The notes under the pieces were generated by a model, which had not been told where the DNA came from, did no database searches, and was given only the letters and a program-made list of their open reading frames with translations. DNA of 64,000 nt from JBNLBS01 sp050303415 (lineage in GTDB: Bacteria > Pseudomonadota > Gammaproteobacteria > Methylococcales > Methylomonadaceae), in contig JBNLBS010000004.1 of assembly GCA_050303415.1 (NCBI GenBank), positions 1 to 64,000 on the forward strand, in the 5' to 3' direction. Below, piece after piece: positions 1 through 6,658 of the stretch. Both the position numbers and the translations under genes were made by a program. Position 1 is the first letter of the stretch; each line of letters opens with the position of its first letter.

Positions 1-260
1 CGGGTGTGGGGAATCCATGCGCGTCGTGATGACGCTATATTCCCAAGTCGGTTCATCCCCACGGGTGTGGGGAATCCGCGTCCAGTGTTCAGCCAGGGTC
101 AGGTCAAGACGGTTCATCCCCACGGGTGTGGGGAATCCTAAAAAAATTAATGGTGAATTTGATTTATTTGCGGTTCATCCCCACGGGTGTGGGGAATCCA
201 TGCGCGTCGAGATGACGCTATATTCCCAAGTCGGTTCATCCCCACGGGTGTGGGGAATCC
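1..260 (-). CRISPR. Type I-E CRISPR array, leader-proximal end, cut by the left edge
   Basis: Four complete 29-base repeats (49-77, 110-138, 171-199, 232-260) and the end of a fifth (1-16) separate four spacers of exactly 32 bases (17-48, 78-109, 139-170, 200-231). All visible repeats are identical. Each carries a palindromic core, CCCCACGGGTGTGGGG, and ends in GAATCC. Read on the minus strand, the repeat starts GGATTCCCC and ends GATGAACCG, the same layout as the E. coli type I-E repeat. Transcription is therefore inferred leftward, away from cas2. The leader-proximal repeat is the one at 232-260, so the newest spacer should be 200-231. The spacers at 17-48 and 200-231 differ at one base only. 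The array continues beyond the window. Confidence 0.97.
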
Positions 261-345
261 ACTTATCCTAACATATTGTTAAATAATAGGAATAATTGAC
301 ACTAGTTTTCCACCAACTAAAAGTGCTTTTTTAAAGTCCATATTG
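261..345 (-). promoter_or_regulatory. CRISPR leader
   Basis: This AT-rich 85-base stretch lies between the cas2 stop codon and the first repeat, which is where a type I-E leader sits. It should hold the crRNA promoter and the sequences that direct new spacers to the first repeat. I see no convincing -35/-10 pair and no clear IHF site, so the call rests on position and composition. Confidence 0.6.
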
Positions 346-651
346 TTAAAGAACATTTTCATCCTTTTGGTCCTCAACAGGATAAAAAGAAACGAGTTTT
401 AAACCATCAACCTCAACCGGTAAACGCCTGTTTTCCCCTAAGGTCAAAAAATCAAAACCGGATTCGGTGTTTGTACTCCAAGTCATAATTGCATTCCCAT
501 CCTCAATGCCTGCTTCAACTTGTCGCCAAATCATTTCACGTACTTTTGCTGACAAGTCGCCTACATAAACTCCCGCGCGAATCTCAATTAACCAAACGGC
601 TAACCGACCACGAAGCCTTGGTGGTACATTTTCAACTACGATGACCAGCAT
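346..651 (-). CDS. cas2: CRISPR-associated endoribonuclease Cas2, type I-E
   Basis: Cas2 bridges two Cas1 dimers in the spacer integration complex. The 101-residue product begins MLVIVVENVPPRLRGRL and has the conserved core ending VEVDGLKLVSFYP, as in the short Cas2 proteins of type I-E. The ATG at 651 is preferred. An upstream in-frame TTG at 657 would add only two residues and matches the family less well. The start lies about 20 bases inside the end of cas1, so the two are translationally coupled. It is the last cas gene before the leader and array, the usual type I-E position. Confidence 0.95.
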   Translation of the reverse strand: MLVIVVENVPPRLRGRLAVWLIEIRAGVYVGDLSAKVREMIWRQVEAGIEDGNAIMTWSTNTESGFDFLTLGENRRLPVEVDGLKLVSFYPVEDQKDENVL

Positions 652-1543
652 CGCCAATATTCTCAGGATTTGGGATAGCAGGAGGGATGTTTTCTTCCGC
701 TGGTTTAGGTATTTCCATATCCCCTGCTGCCAGCACTTCTTCTATAGTAGGGATGATTTTTTTTAAAATTTTACTTTGCCTAAAAACATCTCTGCACATC
801 AGACGCACTTCTCTTTCTGGATTTGACTGACTTTTAGCGGAAATTTTAAAAGCCTGGGGGATTATATCGTCAAATTTAAACAAATCAGCAATATCGTAAA
901 CAAACGACAGTGGCTTGCCGGTATGAATAAAACCAATCGCCGGCGCATAACCGGCAGCTAAAACTGCCGCCTCGCTGATACCATACAAACAGGCCGTTGC
1001 CGCACTGATACAGCGGTTTGGCATATCTGAATTATCCCAATTATTACGGTCGTAGTTACGCCCTTTCCATGAAACACCAACTTGCTTTGCTAACAACTGG
1101 TAGGTCTTCTTCACTCTAGCACCTTCTATACCGCGCAGTTGTTCTATACTTCGACGTTCCGGCGGCTTTTCACCAAAACGAATTTCATACATTTTACGCA
1201 CAACCTTTAGGCGTGCAGTATCATCCAAAGCTAATTTAGCCTGATAAAGTAACCGATCAGAGCGTGCCCCACCCGGCTGGCCAGAAGCATAGAGCCTGAC
1301 ACCAGCTTCACCGACCCAAACCAGCAGCGTTCCCGCTCTGGCGGCCAATGCAGCAGCATGATGGGACACCCGCGTACCCGGCTCCAGCATAATACAAGCA
1401 ATACTACCAACCGGTATATGAGTACGAATGCCCGTTTCGTCGATCACGACAAAGGCTCCGTCTTTAACATCAATTTGGCCTTTTTCGATGAAGACCATCG
1501 ATACGCGCTCTTTCATGGCAATGGGTTTTAGAGGTGGTAACAT
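632..1543 (-). CDS. cas1: CRISPR-associated integrase Cas1, type I-E
   Basis: Cas1 is the catalytic subunit of the spacer integrase. The 303-residue product follows the E. coli Cas1 sequence as I remember it along almost its whole length, for example IRTHIPVGSIACIMLEPGTR and ASGQPGGARSD. The metal ligands are all present: Glu140 in RGIEGAR, His207 in GFIHTGKP and Asp220 in VYDIAD, offset by one from E. coli Glu141/His208/Asp221. The ATG at 1543 gives MLPPLKPIAMKERVSM, which lines up with the E. coli N terminus. A gap of about 500 bases containing a dead toxin-like gene separates it from cas5e, so cas1-cas2 may have its own promoter. Confidence 0.98.
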   Translation of the reverse strand: MLPPLKPIAMKERVSMVFIEKGQIDVKDGAFVVIDETGIRTHIPVGSIACIMLEPGTRVSHHAAALAARAGTLLVWVGEAGVRLYASGQPGGARSDRLLYQAKLALDDTARLKVVRKMYEIRFGEKPPERRSIEQLRGIEGARVKKTYQLLAKQVGVSWKGRNYDRNNWDNSDMPNRCISAATACLYGISEAAVLAAGYAPAIGFIHTGKPLSFVYDIADLFKFDDIIPQAFKISAKSQSNPEREVRLMCRDVFRQSKILKKIIPTIEEVLAAGDMEIPKPAEENIPPAIPNPENIGDAGHRS

Positions 1544-1568
1544 TCAAATTATTTTAATTAAAGTTTAG

Positions 1569-1825
1569 TTATTGTTTTAATAGTTTGGGGCGATGTTCAA
1601 TGCATTGACGTCTTTCAAAATTTAAATGAATGATAGTTTCTTTGTCTTTAATCGTATAAAAAAACCAAAAAGGGAAGCGGCATATTACACAACCATGAAA
1701 AATCATATAATAAACACAAAACTTGTTTAGATTTTCTTTGATCAATTGTGTCATCGCTTCAAAACACTCTAAAAACTTAGCCCCAAGCCTTTTTGATCTC
1801 TTTCATACCAAACAAGCCCTAACTC
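1569..1825 (-). pseudogene. Decayed ParE/RelE-family toxin gene
   Basis: Two overlapping minus-strand frames together spell a ParE-like toxin. One frame (from 1825) reads ELGLVWYERDQKGLGLSF and then stops. The next frame continues FLECFEAMTQLIKEN and then CRFPFWFFYTIKDKETII before ending at 1569. ParE proteins show the same order: WYE..Q.GLG.RFL..VE, then RFPF..FY.I.D..I. One missing T in the T-run near 1770-1775 would explain the frame change. Stop codons and another apparent shift upstream of 1826 (PEQKINK in a third frame) cover the N terminus. No antitoxin is recognisable. From 1826 to 2039 I see only a short hairpin (1840-1857) with no T-run. The family call is by eye, and the gene is almost certainly non-functional. 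Confidence 0.6.
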
Positions 1826-2039
1826 TTATTAATCTTTTGTTCGGGCCATGTCCCGAAGTTTGTTTGATGTTTTTGCGAAACCGTTCAAGCACTGCGTTGC
1901 TGTCATGAAGCTCCTGGTTTATGAGGTTATTAAACACATTAAGTAAGAAATTCAATTAAAACCAGGTAGCATTCTGTATTGATAATTTAAAGATGTTAAA
2001 TAACTTTTAGGCTCGTGCAAATTGTAGCCGAAAGATTCT

Positions 2040-2735
2040 TCATTTTATTTTCATTTCAGCCTCATGAAAAACAACTCTGCGCTGCCCACGCTCGCGTTTA
2101 TCTATCGCATAATCTAGCGGCTCGTCCATCAATGTGTCAGCTCCATCCGAAAAAGACAAAACCTCTTTTTGATAGGTAAAAGAATTGAGTTTTTTACCTC
2201 TCAACAATTCATGGCACACGTCATCAAGAATATCAAATTTTCCAGCAAATACAGGGGTGCTAGGAATGCAAGATTTACGCCCCAGCCAAACACCCCAGTC
2301 AGGATCAATCAGTTTTTCCTCTAATTGTCCAGCTATATTGCTCTCGATATTCTCAAGCAATACTATGAAATCCGCATCACAAAGATATTGCCGATAAGTT
2401 ATTACAGCATTTTTATTGGAAGAACCTGAAGCCGTTTTTGTGTTCTCAATAGTATGAAAGTCTTCAATCCGCCTTACATTAACATGCCATGATTTATCAG
2501 CAATCGAGCGTTGGCGTGGTATAGCAATCGCCGTCATTAAGCAGCCGGATAAACTTTCCAAAAAGCTTTTTTCCCCTTCCGATCCTCGCGCCAATCCTTT
2601 TGCCGCACAACACATCCCTAAAACCGCACTTTTGGATGGAAACAATCCAGAGTTCCGATAAGTATATTCACTGTTGTAGCCCCAGGACTGCATAACGCCG
2701 CTCAGCCGTATAGCGATAATTTTTTTACTCGACAT
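2040..2735 (-). CDS. cas5: Cascade subunit Cas5e
   Basis: Cas5e caps the 5' handle of the crRNA in the type I-E Cascade complex. The 231-residue product starts MSSKKIIAIRLSGVMQSWGY and continues with the glycine- and serine-rich region RNSGLFPSKSAVLGM typical of Cas5 (CasD). Its length is normal for the family (about 225-240). The ATG overlaps the end of cas7e by 11 bases, so the two genes are coupled. It is the last Cascade gene here. In E. coli cas6e would follow, but here cas6e lies upstream of cas7e. Confidence 0.94.
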   Translation of the reverse strand: MSSKKIIAIRLSGVMQSWGYNSEYTYRNSGLFPSKSAVLGMCCAAKGLARGSEGEKSFLESLSGCLMTAIAIPRQRSIADKSWHVNVRRIEDFHTIENTKTASGSSNKNAVITYRQYLCDADFIVLLENIESNIAGQLEEKLIDPDWGVWLGRKSCIPSTPVFAGKFDILDDVCHELLRGKKLNSFTYQKEVLSFSDGADTLMDEPLDYAIDKRERGQRRVVFHEAEMKIK

Positions 2736-3801
2736 GTTGCACCAATTCAGCGATAAATTCGTCTATATCTTGTTCCGGCATAACAGCCCTGGCAACTCGG
2801 TGTTTATCCAGTTTCCAGGTTTTATTCAGCTGTTCTTCTTCGGCTTTCAGCTTTTCAATTGAAGTTGCCACGACGCCCCTTCCAGAAGCACTCCAGACAG
2901 GTTGTTCAAAAGCATTGACTAATTGCACAGGATGTCCTTTATCACGAACAAGTCCTAAAACATAAGCTGGGCGAGTGTAGCCATTCATGGAGTTTTTCCT
3001 GCCAGAATTCGATTCTGTCATGCCTGGAACGGCTTCCAGAGTTGCTTGAATAAATGCTGACATAACCGATTTTCTTTCATCAACCGTCATGGTCGCAAGA
3101 TGCTCTTGATCGGCCAACATTCCCAAATTAACCGCCGCAAAACGGTAAAAAACCGAGGAATTGAATTCCAAGGTTCCTGTCATTCCAGCCCCTGACTCAC
3201 CTTCTTTTTGCCAATCGTCAACAGCGGCAAAAAAGTCCAACTCATTGTCGACTTTATGCGTTGAAATGGGATGATTGAACATGGATGCGCCTTCAATCGT
3301 TAATGAATGGTCATTAGCAACCATGCGACCAAAAAGGGAAATATCAGCAGCATCTTTTAATACGCTAACTCCTACTTTTTTAACTGCTTTTTTTGCATCA
3401 TTCAATTCTACATATTTTTCTGCTAACGCTTTTAGTTCTGCATCACTGGTGTAATGGATAGTTTTTACCCGCAGAACTCCAGATTTTTTTTCAGCTTCAG
3501 CATCTAACTTACCAAGCTCTCCTGCAATTAACTTGGCTGCATCCAAGGCCTCTTGTTCGGTTTTACCAAGACTTTTTAAATGCACGGCTAAGGGTTCAAT
3601 AATCAACCGAGTTCGCTTACCTTGAAAGTAAGGGCTGATTTCTTTATGAGCATATTCGCGGATTGCGCGTTTCCAGCTTTGGCTAGAAACCCTGGCCCGT
3701 TGCACGCCTCCAAAAAAAGCTGTTTTCGGTGATCCTAAGTCGTCTCGATTCAAACAAGTAACGGGGACAGACTGTAAAATATGTAGTTCTAAATGTTTCA
3801 T
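2725..3801 (-). CDS. cas7: Cascade backbone subunit Cas7e
   Basis: Cas7e polymerises along the crRNA spacer and forms the Cascade backbone. The 358-residue product begins MKHLELHILQSVPVTCLNRD and contains GSPKTAFFGGVQRARVSSQSW, the conserved RNA-binding N-terminal region of CasC/Cse4. NSGRKNSMNGYTRPAYVLG is the other family-typical stretch. Length matches the family (about 350-370). It starts 25 bases after the cas6e stop and overlaps cas5e at its 3' end. In the mature complex it would be present in about six copies, as known for type I-E. Confidence 0.96.
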   Translation of the reverse strand: MKHLELHILQSVPVTCLNRDDLGSPKTAFFGGVQRARVSSQSWKRAIREYAHKEISPYFQGKRTRLIIEPLAVHLKSLGKTEQEALDAAKLIAGELGKLDAEAEKKSGVLRVKTIHYTSDAELKALAEKYVELNDAKKAVKKVGVSVLKDAADISLFGRMVANDHSLTIEGASMFNHPISTHKVDNELDFFAAVDDWQKEGESGAGMTGTLEFNSSVFYRFAAVNLGMLADQEHLATMTVDERKSVMSAFIQATLEAVPGMTESNSGRKNSMNGYTRPAYVLGLVRDKGHPVQLVNAFEQPVWSASGRGVVATSIEKLKAEEEQLNKTWKLDKHRVARAVMPEQDIDEFIAELVQHVE

Positions 3802-3826
3802 ATAATTTCCTTGAATTTTTAAATAA

Positions 3827-4492
3827 TCAAATCTGTAACGGTTTAATCAGCAACAATCCAAAACCAAAGCCTTTCGCCGTACCGATGCCTTCCCGAACAG
3901 ATTGCTTGAATTTTTCTTGATCGGTAACCTCTAAAGCCCCGTGGAAACGCACTCCGATATGTAAACCCTTTTCACCTTTTCTGTTAAAGCGGTGATCAAC
4001 GGGTCTATCGATTTGTAATGGAATATCGTCACTCAGCACAAAGCCATGCCTAGTCGCTTTTCGCATCAACCATTCAACCTGAGAAACCTTATCCATCAAG
4101 GTCAACCGTCTCCCATTCTTCGTAAAACCGCCATGCCTATCCGGCTTCTTAACCGTTCTTGTCGGGTTAGCATACAAATCGAACAAATAAGCTGGTTGGG
4201 ATAGATAATCATCACTGATATCTAATACACGCCAATGTTCGTCGTCACACCAATCTGGCTTTTTCGGCTGATAATCTGATACCAACAATAATTCGACATG
4301 GTGGCTTTTGGGTGTGTAACGGCTTAAAAATGGCGTGGGGCCTTTATCCTTTTCATGCTTTGTTTTACGTTGCTTTAATTCGGGATGATGTTCAAACAGT
4401 TGCCAGGCCTTTTTATGCCAAGCATAGTTATCGACAATTTTTTCCCTGGCAAGCTGCTCATACGTTAATGACAATTTGACTAAGTTAGTCAT
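3827..4492 (-). CDS. cas6e: crRNA-processing endoribonuclease Cas6e
   Basis: Cas6e cuts the repeat hairpin of pre-crRNA and stays on its 3' handle. The product from the ATG at 4492 is about 221 residues. It has the N-terminal NYAWHKKAWQLF stretch with the presumed catalytic His (about residue 26, equal to E. coli His20) and a C-terminal glycine-rich loop, GIGTAKGFGFGLL. The open frame extends 15 codons further upstream, but MTNLVKLSLTYEQL is the family-like N terminus and gives a short overlap with cse2. The gene sits between cse2 and cas7e, whereas E. coli has it after cas5e. Confidence 0.93.
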   Translation of the reverse strand: MTNLVKLSLTYEQLAREKIVDNYAWHKKAWQLFEHHPELKQRKTKHEKDKGPTPFLSRYTPKSHHVELLLVSDYQPKKPDWCDDEHWRVLDISDDYLSQPAYLFDLYANPTRTVKKPDRHGGFTKNGRRLTLMDKVSQVEWLMRKATRHGFVLSDDIPLQIDRPVDHRFNRKGEKGLHIGVRFHGALEVTDQEKFKQSVREGIGTAKGFGFGLLLIKPLQI

Positions 4493-5030
4493 TACTGACA
4501 ATCTCCTCATCCACTTCGGCATGTTCACCTTCACCATGAACTTTCCAAAATTCTCTACCCCAAGCCAACTTAATCCTTTCTTTTTTGTCGGAATTCCAAT
4601 TCAACAAGTCATCTGTAAGCTGCTCATAATTTACCGGCACTTCATCGGCTTTCGCTCTGAAAATCAGTCTTCTGACTCTTGAAAAAATTTCGTCATTATT
4701 CGCCGCCAACGCATATTGAAAATTCCTCGAAATCGGCCCTGATTCTCCCGCAGCGATATTCTGTTTTTCTTTTGCATCCAATAACAGAAAACATAAGCTG
4801 CCGATATTCCCCATGTTTGTTATTTTGGCATGATGAGCGAATAAACCAGCCACTGTTTGTATCACCTTGATTTGATATGGCTTGTCAAAGTTAATAAACC
4901 GGCTGAGCAACGGCCAGGTTGCCTGAGCCTGGTTTTCGATCAATCCTTTGCGTAATGTCGCCATCTTTCCCCGGTCAGTTTGTATGTTTTGCAAATACCG
5001 CACAAAGTTTTCTACAAATGCTTGACTCAT
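4485..5030 (-). CDS. cse2: Cascade small subunit Cse2 (Cas11)
   Basis: Cse2 dimers form the belly of Cascade and stabilise the R-loop. The product is about 181 residues from the ATG at 5030, which follows a strong ribosome binding site (AGGAGGCGAC). That ATG overlaps the cas8e stop as ATGA. An upstream in-frame start at 5075 would add 15 residues inside cas8e and is less likely. Features typical of CasB are a helical, charged protein with FVRYLQ near the N terminus, LPLLSRF-like motifs (here WPLLSRFINF), and FQYALAANNDEIFSRVRRLI in the C-terminal half. Confidence 0.92.
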   Translation of the reverse strand: MSQAFVENFVRYLQNIQTDRGKMATLRKGLIENQAQATWPLLSRFINFDKPYQIKVIQTVAGLFAHHAKITNMGNIGSLCFLLLDAKEKQNIAAGESGPISRNFQYALAANNDEIFSRVRRLIFRAKADEVPVNYEQLTDDLLNWNSDKKERIKLAWGREFWKVHGEGEHAEVDEEIVSND

Positions 5031-6658
5031 GTCGCCTCCTGTTGTTTTGATTTGGTTGGATACAATATCTGCCAACCCGCCACATAAGCGCGCAATTGAC
5101 GTGGACTATCCTGATTACATAGTGTTTGGTAAGTTTCTGTTGCCGCTTGATTAATAGCTCTTAACCAAGCTTTCTTTGCCTCTTCGCGAGCTTGATCCTG
5201 CTCTGTTCCCAAAAGCGAAATATAGTGCATCAGTAGATGGCGTTGTGTTTCAACCAAAGTCCAGTAATGATTGATAGCATTTTTTCTAAAAATGGATCGT
5301 TGTTTTCTGTCAGATTTTGAAGTATTTCTTTCAACCGTGCGTTTAACGACATTTTTCCAGTCATTATCAACAGAAACTCTATATTTTTCAATTGCTTTAA
5401 AGAGCCGGTATGATTTTTGTTCGCATATCTTAATATTAGCTTCATATGCCTGTTGGTTTATGCTACTCAACATAAAAGCCGGAATATGAACTTTAGATTC
5501 AACTAAATCCAGAATTTTGGCTACATTTTCTGAATCCCTAATCTGCCCCAAAACAATTAGATCAAAACTTTCTTTTTGATTCAAAAATCTTAATGGTAAT
5601 GCTCCACCGGCTGATCCTTTGCTTCTCTTTGCAACCAATGCAGAAATCTCTCGCCATGGGATATTATTACCAGCCCTTAACACTGAATAATTATCTTCGT
5701 TATTTATAAAAACTGTTGTTGAAGGTTCCGGGAGGAAATCACGATAAACTTTTTTACTATCGGTTTTTTTCTTAGGCTTATTGGAATATTGAAACCCTTT
5801 ACAATAAATAAAATGCTTGTCTTCCTTCTTCAGTTTACAAAATCTACTCAACGGCACTAATCGCCCAAGATAAGTATTTACAGCATTATTAAAAGCAGTT
5901 TCATCATCTAAACGTCTTGGCTCATCAAATTCCCATACAGGTTTTCCCCAAGAATTCTCGCCAAAAAAATCTATACAGGTTTCTTTGTCAATTAAATTCG
6001 CATGTACAGTTTTTATAAGTGTGTTTTTAATTATAAAGGTATGTAACATATTTTGATTAACACAGGGAGAATCTGCAGCACCGCTATTATGCTTTATTAG
6101 CTCACCAGCTAATTTTGCAGAAGATTGGGTTCCCGAAGGCGAGTAATTTACAAATGTTATTAACGAAATAACCAATTGACTATTAGTCATTTCTCTTTCA
6201 ACTGAATAATTTGGAATAGCACTTGCCGCACCATGATCAAAAAGTGTTGCTGCATTCTCACCAACAGCAAAAGAGCTATCTAACTTGGTAACTGTCGGTC
6301 CTAACGTTTCATCGTTTCCTGGTTCAAGATTTCTAACTTGCAGAAAAGGCGATATATTATGTTCATCTTGAGGGATATCCTCTTCAAAAAGATAAAACCT
6401 TTTTTTAAAGTTCTTTAGATAATTCAATGTGTCATTAGGTATTTCTGCTAACGCCTCATCCCACTCATCCTCATCAGGCCCATCCAAAGCAGCTTGAACA
6501 AGACAGATCAAAAAGCGCATGACACTGACACGTTCATGCGGTCGTAAAACCAAATCGAGCCATTCTTCAGGTTGTTCGAACAGTTGATTCAGGCTGATAT
6601 AACACAACTGATTTTTACTATTGGTTACAGGTAGCCAAGGATCAATCACAAGATTCAT
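5027..6658 (-). CDS. cas8e: Cascade large subunit Cas8e (Cse1)
   Basis: Cas8e recognises the PAM and recruits Cas3. The product is about 543 residues from the ATG at 6658, which has a good ribosome binding site (AAGGAGGGCGCG). It begins MNLVIDPWLPV, the typical Cse1 N terminus (NLL.D.WIPV). An open frame six codons longer exists but lacks that support. LFDHGAASAIPNYSVERE lies where the L1-loop region would be. The start overlaps the 3' end of cas3 by 17 bases, so the cas3-cas8e-cse2 genes are coupled. Confidence 0.95.
   Translation of the reverse strand: MNLVIDPWLPVTNSKNQLCYISLNQLFEQPEEWLDLVLRPHERVSVMRFLICLVQAALDGPDEDEWDEALAEIPNDTLNYLKNFKKRFYLFEEDIPQDEHNISPFLQVRNLEPGNDETLGPTVTKLDSSFAVGENAATLFDHGAASAIPNYSVEREMTNSQLVISLITFVNYSPSGTQSSAKLAGELIKHNSGAADSPCVNQNMLHTFIIKNTLIKTVHANLIDKETCIDFFGENSWGKPVWEFDEPRRLDDETAFNNAVNTYLGRLVPLSRFCKLKKEDKHFIYCKGFQYSNKPKKKTDSKKVYRDFLPEPSTTVFINNEDNYSVLRAGNNIPWREISALVAKRSKGSAGGALPLRFLNQKESFDLIVLGQIRDSENVAKILDLVESKVHIPAFMLSSINQQAYEANIKICEQKSYRLFKAIEKYRVSVDNDWKNVVKRTVERNTSKSDRKQRSIFRKNAINHYWTLVETQRHLLMHYISLLGTEQDQAREEAKKAWLRAINQAATETYQTLCNQDSPRQLRAYVAGWQILYPTKSKQQEAT

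Noticed and set aside
17..271. Open frame of 84 codons across the CRISPR array
   Set aside because: It is a by-product of the repeats reading open on the plus strand; the repeated residues follow the 61-base repeat-spacer period.
5230..5445. 71-codon minus-strand frame inside cas8e
   Set aside because: Out-of-frame reading within cas8e; no start context and no recognisable domain.
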